From Microvirga thermotolerans (GTDB lineage Bacteria > Pseudomonadota > Alphaproteobacteria > Rhizobiales > Beijerinckiaceae), in NCBI RefSeq assembly GCF_009363855.1, contig NZ_CP045423.1, forward strand, positions 1,704,001 to 1,768,000: 64,000 nucleotides of DNA, written 5' to 3'. Shown in pieces: positions 44,107 to 54,958 of this stretch (positions are counted from its first letter, which is position 1; every line of letters begins with the position of its first letter). The translations under genes were made by a program, and so were the position numbers. The notes beneath the pieces are model-generated. The model searched no databases, was not told where the DNA came from, and was given only the letters and a program-made list of their open reading frames with translations.

Positions 44107-44997
44107 ATGGCGATTGCGAGCATGACCGGTTTCGCCCGCGAGGCCGGTATCACCGGCCCCTATCAGTGGGCCTGGGAGATCAAGACCGTGAACGGCCGCG
44201 GGCTCGAGGTGCGCGTGCGGACGCCGGCCGGGCTGGAGGCCGTCGGCGAGGAGGCGCGGAACCAGATCCTCAAGGCCCTGACCCGCGGCCAGGGGCAGCT
44301 GAACCTGACTCTCGTGCGCACCTCCACCGCCCCGAAGCTCCGGGTGAACCAGGAGGCGCTTCAATCGCTCCTGTCCGCCATCGGCGCCCTGTCCTTGCCG
44401 GAGACGGTGAAACCCGCCTCCCTCGACGGATTGCTGGCCGTGCGCGGCGTCGTGGAGATCGACGAGGGCGCGGCGGAGCCGGGCCAGGACGAGGCGCTCG
44501 TTCCCGCGCTCAGGAGCGCCGTGGCGCCGCTCGTCGAATCGCTCAAGACGGCCCGGCTTCAGGAAGGGCTGTCCCTGGCGGGCGTGCTGCGGCGGCAGCT
44601 CGATCTGATCGCGGAGCTGGTCGACCAAGCCGAAGCCGCCCCGGCGCGGCAGCCGGAAGCCGTCCGGGCCAAGCTTCAGGCGCAGATCGCGCAGATCCTC
44701 GAAGCCGGCGGTTCGACGCTCGACCCGGCGCGGCTCCACCAGGAGGCGGTGTTGATCGCAGCCCGCGCCGACATCCGCGAGGAACTGGACCGGCTGCGCG
44801 CCCATGTGGAAGCGGCCCGGGGGCTCCTCGCCGAAGGGGGCGCCGTCGGGCGGCGGCTCGATTTTCTCGCGCAGGAATTCGGCCGCGAGGCCAACACGCT
44901 CTGCGCGAAGGCGAACGACGTCGCCCTCTCGCGCATCGGGCTCGAGCTGAAGGCGGTCGTCGAGCAGTTCCGCGAGCAGGTGCAGAACGTGGAATGA
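44107..44997 (+). CDS. yicC: YicC family protein (putative endoribonuclease)
   Basis: A 296-residue YicC-like protein. Family blocks are [11 protein letters not shown] at the N terminus, [17 protein letters not shown], and the C-terminal [24 protein letters not shown], which is strongly diagnostic. YicC of E. coli has been described as an RNase, and the family is consistently linked to guanylate kinase. Here its stop overlaps the gmk start as ATGA, so the two are translationally coupled. Confidence 0.94.
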   Translation: MAIASMTGFAREAGITGPYQWAWEIKTVNGRGLEVRVRTPAGLEAVGEEARNQILKALTRGQGQLNLTLVRTSTAPKLRVNQEALQSLLSAIGALSLPETVKPASLDGLLAVRGVVEIDEGAAEPGQDEALVPALRSAVAPLVESLKTARLQEGLSLAGVLRRQLDLIAELVDQAEAAPARQPEAVRAKLQAQIAQILEAGGSTLDPARLHQEAVLIAARADIREELDRLRAHVEAARGLLAEGGAVGRRLDFLAQEFGREANTLCAKANDVALSRIGLELKAVVEQFREQVQNVE

Positions 44998-45650
44998 CGG
45001 AGTTGAAAGTGGTTGAACTCAAGCGGCGCGGCCTTCTGCTGATCCTGTCCTCCCCGTCGGGAGCCGGAAAATCGACCCTGACCCGCAACCTGGTGCGGGA
45101 GGACCGCGGAATCCGCCTGTCGATTTCCGTGACGACCCGCGCCAAGCGCCCCTCCGAGATCAACGGGGTGCACTATCACTTCATCGAGGATATCGCCGAT
45201 TTCGAGGAGATGCGCGACCGGGGCGACCTTCTCGAATGGGCGCAGGTGCACGGCAACTACTACGGCACGCCGCGCAAGCCCGTGGAGCAGGCGCTCGCCC
45301 GCGGCGAGGACGTGATGTTCGACATCGACTGGCAGGGCACCCGCCAGATCGCCGAGAAGATGCGCTCCGACGTGGTCAGCGTCTTCATCCTGCCGCCCTC
45401 CATGGCGGAGCTGAAGGCGCGCCTCGAGCGGCGGGCCGAGGACACGCCGGAGGTGATCGCGCGGCGGCTGCGCAACGCGCGCGACGAGATCGCCCAATGG
45501 GCGGCCTACGACTACGTTCTGATCAACGACGATCTCGACCGGACCTTCGGCGACCTGAAGTCGATTCTGGCCGCTGAGCGCCTGCGCCGGGAGCGGCAGG
45601 TGGAGCTCGCCGGCTTCATCGACGAACTGCTTGCAGCGCCGGTGGAGTAG
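44994..45650 (+). CDS. gmk: Guanylate kinase
   Basis: A 218-residue nucleotide kinase that phosphorylates GMP to GDP. The P-loop is [10 protein letters not shown], the GMP-binding block is [19 protein letters not shown], and [10 protein letters not shown] plus [14 protein letters not shown] complete the kinase core and lid. The ATG at 44994 overlaps the yicC stop. It ends the plus-strand run that began at fabD. Confidence 0.96.
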   Translation: MTELKVVELKRRGLLLILSSPSGAGKSTLTRNLVREDRGIRLSISVTTRAKRPSEINGVHYHFIEDIADFEEMRDRGDLLEWAQVHGNYYGTPRKPVEQALARGEDVMFDIDWQGTRQIAEKMRSDVVSVFILPPSMAELKARLERRAEDTPEVIARRLRNARDEIAQWAAYDYVLINDDLDRTFGDLKSILAAERLRRERQVELAGFIDELLAAPVE

Positions 45651-45753
45651 GGCGTCGGCCTCCCGTCCTCCGCGCCGCGTTCCGCGGCCGTCCGGGAAAC
45701 GCCGGCCCGTGTCCCTCTCCGCAACGGGAGGCGCAGCGGATCATGCTGCCACT

Positions 45754-45890
45754 GTCGTTCCGGGACGGTCCGGAGGACGGGGCCCATGACCTCCGAGCTT
45801 TATAAGAAAGACGCAGCGGTTGTCGTCGCTGTCGCTCTGCCCAGCAAGCGGTTATGGGTTCCGGGCTCGCCTGCGGCGCTCCGGAATGAC
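45754..45890. repeat. REP-like inverted-arm intergenic element
   Basis: Two arms of about 42 bp lie in inverted orientation, 45754-45795 and about 45848-45890. The left starts GTCGTTCCGG and ends CCATGACCTCCG; the right ends CCGGAATGAC and begins CGGTTATGG, so their outer ends match at 9 of 10 bases and their inner CCATRACC blocks also match. The right arm folds again on itself (TTCCGG with CCGGAA). It lies between the convergent stop codons of gmk and rsmA, the classical site for REP/BIME elements. Confidence 0.6.
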
Positions 45891-45934
45891 GAGCGCTGCT
45901 CTCTTCCCCATAATGAAATGGGCCTGCCCGAAGT

Positions 45935-46807
45935 CTACCGGCTGCGCGGCGTCTCTCCGAACCGCGCCGCGTCGAGCGCATTCGCCAGCGCCACATAGCT
46001 CTCCACCGGCACGTTCTCGGCCCTGACGGTCTCGTCGAGGCCCGCGGCCGCAATGACGGCGGTCGGGTCGGGCGTCAGGGATTTCAGGCTCTGCCGCAGC
46101 ATCTTTCGCCGCTGGCCGAAGGCGGCGCGGGTGACGGCTTCCAGGGTTCTGATCCGGCAGGGCAGGGGATCCGGGCGCGGCACGAGGTGGACCACGCTCG
46201 ACGTGATCTTGGGCGGGGGCACGAAGGCCGAGGGCGGCACGTCGAAGAGGATGCGCGCTCTCGTCCGCCAGCCGCAAAGGACTCCGAGGCGGCCGTAGTT
46301 CTTCGGATCGGTCTCGTCGGCCACGATCCGCTCGGCCACCTCCCTCTGGAACATCAAGGTGAGCGAGTCCCACCAGGGCGGCCAGTCCTCTCCGGAGAGC
46401 CACCCGGTCAGGAGGGCGGTCCCCACGTTGTAGGGCAGGTTCGAGATGATCCGCACCGTGCCATCGCCGACCATCGGCCGCGGATCGAAGGCGAGGGCGT
46501 CGGCTTCGACCACGTCGAGGCGCCCCGGATAGCGGGCGGCGATCTCGGCAAGGGCCGGGAGGCAGCGCGAGTCGCGCTCGATGGCGACGAGCCTCTTCGC
46601 TCCGGCGGCGAGGATGGCGCGGGTCAGCCCGCCGGGACCGGGGCCGACCTCGATCACGGTCGCCTCCTCCAGGGGGCCCGCCGAGCGGGCGATGCGGCTC
46701 GTCAGATTGAGGTCGAACAGGAAATTCTGGCCGAGGGACTTCTTCGCCATGAGCCCATGGGCGCGCACCACCTCGCGCAGGGGAGGCAGATCGTCGATCC
46801 GGCTCAT
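45935..46807 (-). CDS. rsmA: 16S rRNA (adenine-N6,N6)-dimethyltransferase
   Basis: A 290-residue KsgA-family enzyme that dimethylates the two adjacent adenines near the 3' end of 16S rRNA. The GQNFL motif ([11 protein letters not shown]), SAM loop [14 protein letters not shown] and catalytic NLPYNVG are intact, and the C-terminal helical domain has [12 protein letters not shown]. Its ATG overlaps the pdxA stop (ATGA), placing it last in the lptFGD-pdxA-rsmA operon. Confidence 0.96.
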   Translation of the reverse strand: MSRIDDLPPLREVVRAHGLMAKKSLGQNFLFDLNLTSRIARSAGPLEEATVIEVGPGPGGLTRAILAAGAKRLVAIERDSRCLPALAEIAARYPGRLDVVEADALAFDPRPMVGDGTVRIISNLPYNVGTALLTGWLSGEDWPPWWDSLTLMFQREVAERIVADETDPKNYGRLGVLCGWRTRARILFDVPPSAFVPPPKITSSVVHLVPRPDPLPCRIRTLEAVTRAAFGQRRKMLRQSLKSLTPDPTAVIAAAGLDETVRAENVPVESYVALANALDAARFGETPRSR

Positions 46808-47823
46808 GAGCCTGCGTCCCTGCCCGACAAACGGGCGGCGAGCCGCAGGGCGGCCAGGAGGCTGTCCGGGCGGGCGGCACCTCTCCCCGCGATATCGAAG
46901 GCGGTGCCGTGGTCCGGCGACGTGCGGACGAAGGGAAGGCCGAGGGTCACGTTCACCGCCTCGTCGAAAGCGATGGTCTTGATGGGGATCAGGGCCTGGT
47001 CATGGTACATGGCGAGCGCCGCGTCGTAGCGGCTGCGCGCCCGGGCATGGAACATGGTGTCCGCCGGCAGAGGCCCCGTGGCCTCGATCCCGTCGGCGCG
47101 CAGGATCTCCACCGCCGGCGCGACGATCCGCTCGTCCTCGTGTCCCATGGCGCCGTTCTCGCCCGCATGCGGGTTGAGGCCAGCGAGGGCGAGCCTCGGG
47201 CGGGCGATTCCGAACCTCTCGCGAAGATCCTTCGCCACGATGCGGCCGGTCCGGACGATGAGGTCCGTGGTCAGGGCGCCCGGAACGGCGGAGAGGGGAA
47301 TGTGCACCGTCACCGGCACCACGGCGAGCGTCTCGCTCCAGAGCATCATGACCGGGTGGGGTTCCTCTCCGCCCTGCGCGGCGAGGGAGGCCAGGAACTC
47401 CGTATGGCCGGGATGGCGGAAGCCCGCCTCGTAGAGCACGTGCTTGGCGATGGGGTTAGTGACCACCGCCGCGCCCTCGCCGCCGCGCACGAGGGCGACG
47501 GCGGTCTCGATGGACTCGATCACGGCGCGGGCCTGGGCCGGGTCGGGCCGGCCCGGACGAGCGCCGGCGACCCGCTCGCCGAGGGGAATGACCGGCAGCG
47601 CCTCGTCGAAGACCGACGCCGCTTCCGACGGCGCCACAGCCCGCACGGGGACGCGCCATCCGAAAGTGCCGGCCAGAGAGGCGAGATGGTCGGGATCGGC
47701 GACGGCGGCGAAGGGAGCGATCCCCTCCTCCCGCCGGAGCCAGGCCATCAGGGTCAGTTCGGGGCCGATCCCGGCGGGGTCGCCCAGCGTCAGGAGGAGC
47801 GGGCGCGGCGCCTGCGCGATCAC
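46804..47823 (-). CDS. pdxA: 4-Hydroxythreonine-4-phosphate dehydrogenase
   Basis: A 339-residue NAD- and metal-dependent enzyme of pyridoxal phosphate synthesis. [10 protein letters not shown] at the N terminus, HPGHTEFLA and [14 protein letters not shown] with the metal-ligand His residues, and [23 protein letters not shown] in parts are all present. The start is GTG at 47823, which overlaps the lptD stop in GTGA; the frame upstream lies within lptD. Both ends of the gene are translationally coupled (to lptD and to rsmA). Confidence 0.94.
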   Translation of the reverse strand: MIAQAPRPLLLTLGDPAGIGPELTLMAWLRREEGIAPFAAVADPDHLASLAGTFGWRVPVRAVAPSEAASVFDEALPVIPLGERVAGARPGRPDPAQARAVIESIETAVALVRGGEGAAVVTNPIAKHVLYEAGFRHPGHTEFLASLAAQGGEEPHPVMMLWSETLAVVPVTVHIPLSAVPGALTTDLIVRTGRIVAKDLRERFGIARPRLALAGLNPHAGENGAMGHEDERIVAPAVEILRADGIEATGPLPADTMFHARARSRYDAALAMYHDQALIPIKTIAFDEAVNVTLGLPFVRTSPDHGTAFDIAGRGAARPDSLLAALRLAARLSGRDAGS

Positions 47824-50366
47824 TTGGCCGCAACGCCGTCTTGCGACGACTCGCCTCCGCCGATGTTCTGGTTGAACGTCACTTCGCCGAGCGTCCGCAG
47901 TTCGAGGCGCAGGAGAACCGTGTGGTTGCGGTCCTTCTCGCCCGAGGTGATCGAGACGTCGCGCGGGGAGACCGAGTAGCTCACGGTGAAGACGGTGCAC
48001 TCGTCCACGTAGCCGAGGCCGACCGACATGGAACTCACATAGACCGAGTTCTGGCGGTTGTAGACCGCCGCCGCCGGGTTGGCGGCGTACTGGAGGGCGA
48101 AGGCATCGCGCGCCAGCAGGTAGCGGTCGAGGTCGAGGAGGAGCGAGCCGGTCAGATACCAGTTCGGGGTGATGTTCCACGTGCCCGAGGTCAGGATGCC
48201 CTCGCGGCGGTGATCGAAGCCGATCTCCGGCTGGGCGGCGTAGCGGGCATAGGTGAGGCTGGCGGTGAACGGGATGTACGGGTTGAAGTTCGCCGTCACG
48301 CCGGTCTCGATGCGGTTGACGTCGAGGTTGTCCTTGTCGAAGCGGCCGCGGGCCACGAATGTGAAGTTCTTGTTCGGCGAGAGCTGGAACCGGCCCACGT
48401 AGTCCGAGACGCGCGTGTCGAGACCGGAGGACAGGCCCGTGTTCACCAGGTCGGGCTTCGCGAAGGAGTTCGTCCCGGCGATCTGATAGGACTGGCCGAA
48501 GAGCAGGTTCGCGTAGAAGTCGTTCGCGCCGGTGACGGTGTACTGGATGCCGACATTGGCGCGGGTGCCGCCCTCGACCCTGTCGTAGCCGGAGAACTTG
48601 TTCCAGTCGAAGAGGGACGTGTCCTCGAAGACGAGGCTCTGCGCATCCTCGTTGGGAAGCTTACCGATCCGGGTCTCGCTCGGGCGGGCGATGATCTGCG
48701 CGATGGGCTCGATCACCTGCTTGCCGGAAGTTCCGAGGCTCGCGACGAACGGGAAGCGGTACTCAAGGCCGATGGCCGGCATGCCGCGGAAGGAGAACTC
48801 GTCGTCGCCGCTGATGAAGTTCGGCAGCTGGTTGTTCTGATAACCCGTCAGGTCGGGGGACACCTTGAAGGCGTCTCCCCGCACATAGGCGAAGGGCGTC
48901 CAGACCTGGCCGGCCTGGTCGATGAACTCCCGCCGCCAGGACAGGTTCACCGAGGCGCGGGTCGTCGCGCCGCTGATGCCGCGCACGAGGCAGGAGCCCT
49001 TCTCGAACACGGCGCAGGTCTCGTAGAGGCCGAAGAGATAGGTAAGCTGCTTCGGCACCTGCTGGTACTGGGCCGCCTGCCGGGTCAGGCTCGTCACGTT
49101 CGCATCGATCGTGAGCTCGCCGCCGATCCCGGCGGGCGTGATGCGCTTGTTGTAGTCGACGACGGGGGCGACGACGGGCTGCTGCTTCTGCCAGTCCGTG
49201 CTGGACAGGCCCTGGAAGTAGTAGCCGCGCATGTCGAAGAACGAGCGGTCGCCGACACCCTGCAGGTAAAGGGTCGAGATCGACTCCTTTATGTAGAGGG
49301 AGCTCAGGCTCTCGCTGCGGATGCGGTAGTTCTGGAGGAACCACTTGTCGGAAACGAGGGCGATGTCCCAGCCCCATTTCCAGCGCTCGTTGAGATAGAA
49401 CAGGCCGGTCGATTCCAGGGAGCCGCGCTCCGTGCGGTCGCCTGGACCATAGGGGGAGGCGAGAAACGCGGCCGGCTCCTGTTGGGAGATGCCCGAGGCG
49501 CGGATGTTGTAGGTGCCGTTGTCGAGCCGGTGCCGCCACTCCACCTGGCCCAGAAGGCCCTGCCGGGTCAGGTAGGTCGGCGTGATGGTGAGGTCGTAAT
49601 TGGGCGCCAGGTTCCAGAAGAACGGGACCGAGAGTCCGTAGCCCAGGGAATTCGAGTAGACGTAGCGCGGCGACAGGAAGCCGGTCTTGCGCTTCACCGT
49701 CGGGTCCGGCGTCCAGAAATAGGGCAGGTACGCGACGGGGATGCCGTAAACCTCGAGCGTCGCATCCTCGTAGTAGATGGTCTGCTCGCTGTTGTTGTGG
49801 ATGATCTTGGCGGCCTTCACCTGCCAGAGCGGCGGCTTTTCCGGATTCTCCTTGCACGGTTCGCAGGCCGTGTAGGTGCCGCGCTCGAACACGGTGGTCT
49901 CGCCCTCCGACCGCTCGGCGCGGGGCGAGGAGAACCGGGTCGTGACGGGGACGCCGTTCTCCACGGTCTTCTGGACCACACGCAGCGAATCGATGAAGCC
50001 GTTCTTGAAGTCGTCGGTCAGCTCGAATCGGGAACCGGTGGTGACGCCGCCCTTCTCGTCGGTCAGGCGGGCATTGCCTTCCGCATAGACGCGGCCGGTG
50101 TTCCGGTCGTAGGTGACCCGGTCGGCCTGGAGGGTACGGCCCTGGTAGTTCAGCTGCACGTCGCCGGAGGCCGAAATCGTGTTCTTGTCGTTGTCGTAGA
50201 CGATTTCCTTGGCGTCGACGAGGAGGCGGTCGGTGCCCGTGCCGGACTGCGCCTGGCTGCCGAGCCGCTCGTTGAGGGTCTGGGCAAGGACGGGGGTCGA
50301 CCCGACGGCGCACAGAAGCGCCATCGCGACCGCAGACGTTGCGATCGTTGTCCTGACCCGAGCCAT
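47820..50366 (-). CDS. lptD: LPS-assembly protein LptD
   Basis: An 848-residue outer-membrane protein that inserts lipopolysaccharide into the outer leaflet with LptE. A signal peptide (cleavage after LAQ near 28) is followed by an OstA/LptA-like jellyroll ([22 protein letters not shown] and [21 protein letters not shown]) and then a large barrel (about 200-848). Cysteines are visible at [11 protein letters not shown], in [16 protein letters not shown] and in VDECTVF, which could form disulfides. Two tandem ATGs lie at 50369 and 50366; the second is preferred since AAGGAG is five bases before it. It follows lptG and overlaps pdxA. Confidence 0.95.
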   Translation of the reverse strand: MARVRTTIATSAVAMALLCAVGSTPVLAQTLNERLGSQAQSGTGTDRLLVDAKEIVYDNDKNTISASGDVQLNYQGRTLQADRVTYDRNTGRVYAEGNARLTDEKGGVTTGSRFELTDDFKNGFIDSLRVVQKTVENGVPVTTRFSSPRAERSEGETTVFERGTYTACEPCKENPEKPPLWQVKAAKIIHNNSEQTIYYEDATLEVYGIPVAYLPYFWTPDPTVKRKTGFLSPRYVYSNSLGYGLSVPFFWNLAPNYDLTITPTYLTRQGLLGQVEWRHRLDNGTYNIRASGISQQEPAAFLASPYGPGDRTERGSLESTGLFYLNERWKWGWDIALVSDKWFLQNYRIRSESLSSLYIKESISTLYLQGVGDRSFFDMRGYYFQGLSSTDWQKQQPVVAPVVDYNKRITPAGIGGELTIDANVTSLTRQAAQYQQVPKQLTYLFGLYETCAVFEKGSCLVRGISGATTRASVNLSWRREFIDQAGQVWTPFAYVRGDAFKVSPDLTGYQNNQLPNFISGDDEFSFRGMPAIGLEYRFPFVASLGTSGKQVIEPIAQIIARPSETRIGKLPNEDAQSLVFEDTSLFDWNKFSGYDRVEGGTRANVGIQYTVTGANDFYANLLFGQSYQIAGTNSFAKPDLVNTGLSSGLDTRVSDYVGRFQLSPNKNFTFVARGRFDKDNLDVNRIETGVTANFNPYIPFTASLTYARYAAQPEIGFDHRREGILTSGTWNITPNWYLTGSLLLDLDRYLLARDAFALQYAANPAAAVYNRQNSVYVSSMSVGLGYVDECTVFTVSYSVSPRDVSITSGEKDRNHTVLLRLELRTLGEVTFNQNIGGGESSQDGVAAK

Positions 50367-50401
50367 CATCACTCCTTGCAAGGCCTGTCCCGCGAGGACC
50401 A

Positions 50402-51487
50402 TCAACCGTCCTCTTGGTACAATAAGGCGAGAGTTCCCAACAAGCTGCCGACGACGGCAGGGAGCCAGGCGGCGACCGCCGTGCTGATGAGGCCGGAGGC
50501 TCCAAGCTCCGCCATGAGCTCCGTCGCGACATAAAGCACGAAGCCGGCGGCAACGCCACCCAGAACCATCATCGCCACACCGCCAAATCGAAAGAATCTT
50601 AACGAAACGGATGCCGCTACGAAAACCATGGCGATGAAGAGCAGCGGCCGCGCCAGGAGCACGTCGTAGTGGAGGCGGTAGGCGGTGGTGTTGAGATCGG
50701 CCTTTTCCAGGCGTTCGATGGTTTCCTTGAGCTTCCAGAACGGCACCGCGTCCGGATCGGTGAAGCTCTGGCGGACCTGGGAAGGTTGGAGATTCGAGGC
50801 GATCAGGTAGCGGTCGTAGACGTGCGGCTCCTCGACTGCCGAGAGCACGCGGGCGTCCTTCAGCTCCCAGTAGCCCTCGTGAAGGGTCGCCTCGCTGGCC
50901 TCGATTCGCTGGCTGAAGGCCCCCGTGCCGTCGAAGGTGTAGACGGTCACCCCGGTGAGCGTCGCCGAATCGGCGAGGGACCCTTCCGCGCGAAAGATCG
51001 CCTGCCCGTCGATGCTCTTCTGGCGCAGCCACAGGGCCTTGCCGTTGGGCTGGAAGGCGCGGGCGAAGACCTTCGCCTCGATGTTCGTCGCCCTCTGCTT
51101 CAGCACGGCGGAGACCGGGTTGTAGACCGTCACCGACAGGGCGCCGATCAGCAGGGCGACGAAGAGGCCGGGCTGGAGGAACTGCCAGGCCGAAACCCCG
51201 GCGGCGCGGGCGACCACCAGCTCGAGCTTGCGGCTGAGCTGGAGCAGGCTGGCCATGCTGCCGAAGAGCACGGCGAAGGGCATGATCTGCTCGGCGATGG
51301 CCGGCGTACGGAACAGGGCGAGCTGGGCCATCATGGCCGGGGTCGCTCCCTCGGCCTCGCCGGCGCGGCGCATCAGCTCGACGAAGTCGAGGGTGTAGAC
51401 GAGGGCGAAGACGGTCATGAAGACGAGGAAGATCGTCTTCAGGAACTGCCGCGAGAAATAGCTCCCGAGCGTGGCGCCGATCAGCAT
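50402..51487 (-). CDS. lptG: LPS export ABC transporter permease LptG
   Basis: A 361-residue inner-membrane permease of the YjgP/YjgQ family, partner of LptF in the LptB2FG LPS extractor. It has N-terminal helices (TLGSYFSRQFLKTIFLVFMTVFALVYTLDFVEL pattern, in parts), a periplasmic beta-jellyroll in the middle, and three C-terminal helices ending in LLGTLALLYQEDG. ATG at 51487 starts two bases past the lptF stop. It is 35 bp upstream of lptD. Confidence 0.93.
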   Translation of the reverse strand: MLIGATLGSYFSRQFLKTIFLVFMTVFALVYTLDFVELMRRAGEAEGATPAMMAQLALFRTPAIAEQIMPFAVLFGSMASLLQLSRKLELVVARAAGVSAWQFLQPGLFVALLIGALSVTVYNPVSAVLKQRATNIEAKVFARAFQPNGKALWLRQKSIDGQAIFRAEGSLADSATLTGVTVYTFDGTGAFSQRIEASEATLHEGYWELKDARVLSAVEEPHVYDRYLIASNLQPSQVRQSFTDPDAVPFWKLKETIERLEKADLNTTAYRLHYDVLLARPLLFIAMVFVAASVSLRFFRFGGVAMMVLGGVAAGFVLYVATELMAELGASGLISTAVAAWLPAVVGSLLGTLALLYQEDG

Positions 51488-51489
51488 GG

Positions 51490-52650
51490 TCAGGCCTTCT
51501 GGAACCGGTTGCCGCGCGAGGGGACGAGGGAGCCCAGCAAGGCTCCGGCCCTGGCCCGGAGGCTGCGCATCGCCGCGCCCTGGAAGATCATCAGGAGCGA
51601 CAGGGCGATGGCGAGCAGGGGGACCCCGTAGACGCCGACGACGGCCGCAGGCGTGCGGACGACGGCGCTCGAGGCGGCGAAGCCCGCGATGCGCAGGACC
51701 ACCACCCCCAGGACCGCGGCGGCGATGGCGAGGCCGCGGCCCTGGCGGGTGGTGCGGGCCTCGCCCAGGGCGGCGAAGGCGATGGTCATCATGGCGAGGG
51801 GATAGAGCCAGGCGGAAAGCCGGTCGTGCAGCTCGGCCCGGAAGCGGCCCTCCTGGTACTGGTAGAGAAACTCGTTCTTGTCCGGGAACAGGAGCTGGGT
51901 CGTGCTGCGTTCGCGCGGCTTGTAGACGATGTCGCCGTTCTCCTCGTTGAAGGCGGCGAGGTCCACCGCATAGCGCTCGAAGGCGACGATGGAGGAATCG
52001 CGGCTGTTCGGCTCCTTGCGCTGGACGCTGCCCTTCTCGAGGACGAGATAGGCCTGGCCGTTCGTTTCGATGGTCTGCCCCCGCTCCGCAAGATAGACGA
52101 CGGCTTTGTCCTTCACCCGCTGGTCCTGCATGAAGATGCCGAGGAGGGCATCCCCCTGCCGCTCGCGGTAGTGGAAGGTGATGCCGTTGTCGAGGGTGAT
52201 GAACTGGCCCTCCTTGGCCATGGTGGCCACGAAGTCCGCCCTGATCTTCGTCACGAGGTTGCGCAGCTCCTGGAAGCTTGCCGGCATCAGGTAGACGGTG
52301 ATGATCCCGACCACGAAGCACACGAAGGCCGCCAGGACCAGGAAGGGCCTGAGCAGGCGGCGCGGCGGCATTCCGGCGGCGCTCATCACGATCAGCTCCG
52401 AGTCGCCGTTCAGCTTGTTGAGGGCGTAGAGGGTGGCGAGGAACAGGGCCACGGGGGAGATCACGTTGATGAGGGCGGGGAGGGAGAGGCCCGTCACCGT
52501 GAAGAAGATGAACAGGGTCTGGCCCTTGCCGGTCAGCAGGTCGAGCTCGCGCAGGGCCTGCGTGATCCAGATCACCCCCGTCAGGGCGACCAGGCACGCA
52601 GCGAAGGCGGAGAAAGTGATTTTCAGGATATAACGTTCGATCAGTGTCAT
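51490..52650 (-). CDS. lptF: LPS export ABC transporter permease LptF
   Basis: A 386-residue YjgP/YjgQ-family permease. The N-terminal block MTLIERYILKITFSAF, the coupling-helix region ELIVMSAAGMPPRRLLRPF and the middle beta-jellyroll with IVYKPRERSTTQLLFPD are clear, and C-terminal helices follow. ATG at 52650 was chosen because it begins MTLIERYI as in the family; ATG at 52659 adds three residues, and the longer frame is non-coding-like. It is the first gene of the lptF-lptG-lptD-pdxA-rsmA operon and divergent from pepA. Confidence 0.93.
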   Translation of the reverse strand: MTLIERYILKITFSAFAACLVALTGVIWITQALRELDLLTGKGQTLFIFFTVTGLSLPALINVISPVALFLATLYALNKLNGDSELIVMSAAGMPPRRLLRPFLVLAAFVCFVVGIITVYLMPASFQELRNLVTKIRADFVATMAKEGQFITLDNGITFHYRERQGDALLGIFMQDQRVKDKAVVYLAERGQTIETNGQAYLVLEKGSVQRKEPNSRDSSIVAFERYAVDLAAFNEENGDIVYKPRERSTTQLLFPDKNEFLYQYQEGRFRAELHDRLSAWLYPLAMMTIAFAALGEARTTRQGRGLAIAAAVLGVVVLRIAGFAASSAVVRTPAAVVGVYGVPLLAIALSLLMIFQGAAMRSLRARAGALLGSLVPSRGNRFQKA

Positions 52651-52891
52651 GAAGCCCATCGCGGCCGGCGCCCGGGTCCTGGGTACTCTGTGACAGGCCC
52701 GGAAGGCAAGACCGGCCCCCTCTGCGAGAGACGCTCCAAGAGCTTGAGATTGCGCCGCTTTCGCGGCAATGCTGCGTGATCCCGCGGCCGAAGTGGGATA
52801 TGTCACCATGGGTCGCAGGCGGGAGCATGGCCCCGCCGGCGGTCGCTTCGCGTGATTTCACGAGCGTTTTAAGGGTTCCCGAGAGGATTTC

Positions 52892-54382
52892 ATGGCCGAC
52901 AGCATCAAGATCGACTTCCAGGCTCCCGCCGCTGCGGAAGGGGGCGACATCGTCGTGTTCGTCGGCGAAGCGCTCAAGCCGTCCCCGGCGGTGGCGAAGC
53001 TGCTCGGCCAGAAGGCGGTGGACCTGATCGCCAAGGTCGCGGCGGTCGAGAACTTCAAGGGCAAGGCCAGGTCGGCCCTGACGATCGTCGCGCCCTCCGC
53101 CCTTTCCGCCGACCGGCTCGTGGTGGTGGGAATCGGCGGCGAGAAGGACCGCTCGGAGCTCGACTGGGCCCAGCTCGGCGGCCTCGTCGCCGGCAAGGTG
53201 AACGGCAAGACCGCGACCGTCTGGGTCGACCTGCCGGGCGTGACGGCAACCCCTGAGAACGTGGCCGACATGGCGCTGGGGGTGAAGCTGCGCCGCTACA
53301 GCTTCGACCGCTACAAGACCAAGAAGGACGACTCGAAGAAGGACGGCACGGGCCGCTTCGTCTTCGCCGTGCCGGATCCGGCCGCCGCCAAGAAGGCCTT
53401 CAAGGCCGTGGACGGCGTGGCGGGGGGCGTGGCGGTGGCGCGGGACCTCGTCAACGAGCCCCCGAACGTCCTCGGCCCGAAGGAGTTCGCGGCCCGGGCC
53501 GAGGCCCTGTCCAAGCTCGGCGTCGAGGTGGAGATTCTCGACGAGAAGGCGATGCAGAAGCTCGGCATGCGGGCGCTGCTCGGCGTGGGGCAGGGCTCGT
53601 CCAGGGGCAGCCGCGTCGTCATCATGCGCTGGAACGGCGGCAAGGCCGGCGCCCAGCCCATCGCCTTCGTGGGCAAGGGCGTGGTGTTCGACTCCGGCGG
53701 CATCTCCATCAAGCCCGGCGCCGGCATGGAGGACATGAAGGGCGACATGGCGGGTGCGGCCTGCGTGGTCGGCCTGATGCATGCGCTCGCCAGCCGCAAG
53801 GCCAGGGCGAACGTGATCGGGGCCATCGGCCTCGTGGAGAACATGCCCGACGGCAACGCCCAGCGTCCCGGCGACATCGTCACCACCATGTCCGGACAGA
53901 CCATCGAGATCGTCAACACGGACGCCGAAGGGCGGCTCGTCCTCGCGGACGTGCTCTGGTACGTCCAGAACAGGTTCAAGCCCAAATTCATGATCGACCT
54001 CGCCACCCTCACGGGGGCGATCCTCGTGGCCCTGGCGCAGGAATACGCAGGCCTGTTCTCCAACAACGACGAACTCGCGCAGCGCATCGCCGAGGCGGGG
54101 AGGGCGACGGGCGAACGCGTGTGGCGGATGCCCCTCGGGCCCGAGTTCGACAAGATGATCGAGTCGAAGTTCGCCGACATGAAAAACTCGGGGGGGCGCT
54201 ATGGCGGCTCGATCACCGCGGCCGCCCTGCTTCAGAAGTTCGTCAACGGCGTTCCCTGGGCGCATCTCGACATCGCCGGGACCGCCATGGGCTCGCCGCA
54301 GACGGAGATCAACAAAGGCTGGAGCTCGGGCTGGGGCGTGCGCCTCCTCGACCGCCTCGTGCGCGACCACTACGAGGGATGA
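52892..54382 (+). CDS. pepA: Leucyl aminopeptidase (M17)
   Basis: A 496-residue cytosolic aminopeptidase that needs two divalent metals and normally forms a hexamer. The family signature [16 protein letters not shown] is present, along with the metal-binding Lys/Asp region [19 protein letters not shown] and [12 protein letters not shown]. The N-terminal domain (about 1-165) is the usual macro-like fold. ATG at 52892 has GAGAGGA upstream. holC follows 57 bp later. Confidence 0.96.
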   Translation: MADSIKIDFQAPAAAEGGDIVVFVGEALKPSPAVAKLLGQKAVDLIAKVAAVENFKGKARSALTIVAPSALSADRLVVVGIGGEKDRSELDWAQLGGLVAGKVNGKTATVWVDLPGVTATPENVADMALGVKLRRYSFDRYKTKKDDSKKDGTGRFVFAVPDPAAAKKAFKAVDGVAGGVAVARDLVNEPPNVLGPKEFAARAEALSKLGVEVEILDEKAMQKLGMRALLGVGQGSSRGSRVVIMRWNGGKAGAQPIAFVGKGVVFDSGGISIKPGAGMEDMKGDMAGAACVVGLMHALASRKARANVIGAIGLVENMPDGNAQRPGDIVTTMSGQTIEIVNTDAEGRLVLADVLWYVQNRFKPKFMIDLATLTGAILVALAQEYAGLFSNNDELAQRIAEAGRATGERVWRMPLGPEFDKMIESKFADMKNSGGRYGGSITAAALLQKFVNGVPWAHLDIAGTAMGSPQTEINKGWSSGWGVRLLDRLVRDHYEG

Positions 54383-54439
54383 CATGAAACCCGTGGAAGA
54401 GGACGCCGGGGTGCCGCCTCCTGCAGCGGGAGGGCGCCT

Positions 54440-54892
54440 GTGACCGAAGTTCTCTTCTACCATCTGCAGCGCCAGCCCCTCGAGGCGGTCCTGCCGACCC
54501 TGCTCCAGAAATCCCTGGAGAGGGGCTGGCGCGCCGTCGTCCAGGCGACGACCGAGGAGCGCATGTCCGCCCTCGACGACCACCTCTGGACGTTCGCCGA
54601 CGAGAGCTTCCTCCCGCACGGGACGGACCGGGAGGCCCATGCGGCCGACCAGCCGGTGCTCATCACCCTGAGCGGCGGAAATCCCAATGGCTCGCAGATC
54701 CGCTTCCTCGTCGAGGGGGCGGGCCTGCCGGAGGACCTGTCCTCCTACGAGCGCATCGCCATCCTCTTCGACGGCAACGACCTCGAGGCCCTCGCCCTGG
54801 CGCGCGACCACTGGCGGGCGGTGAAGGAGGCGGGGCACGACGCCACCTACTGGCAGCAGGACGAGCGGGGGCGCTGGCAACGGAAGGCGTGA
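54440..54892 (+). CDS. holC: DNA polymerase III chi subunit
   Basis: A 150-residue chi subunit, which links the clamp loader to single-strand binding protein. Recognised from VLFYHLQRQPLEAVLPTLLQKSLERGW at the start, DDHLWTFADESFLPHGT and the C-terminal YERIAILFDGNDLEALALARDHW; these are the standard blocks. The start is GTG at 54440 with GGGAGGG upstream. It is downstream of pepA, an association seen widely in proteobacteria. Confidence 0.94.
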   Translation: MTEVLFYHLQRQPLEAVLPTLLQKSLERGWRAVVQATTEERMSALDDHLWTFADESFLPHGTDREAHAADQPVLITLSGGNPNGSQIRFLVEGAGLPEDLSSYERIAILFDGNDLEALALARDHWRAVKEAGHDATYWQQDERGRWQRKA

Positions 54893-54958
54893 GAGATGCC
54901 GGCGAGCAGGAACGGAGGCCGGCGTCCTCCGTTTCAGGAAAGCCTTGAGGATGATCCC

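Noticed and set aside
54384..54443. 19-codon ORF between pepA and holC
   Set aside because: It has an ATG but no convincing ribosome binding site and a Pro/Gly-rich text, and its end overlaps the holC GTG; probably spacer.
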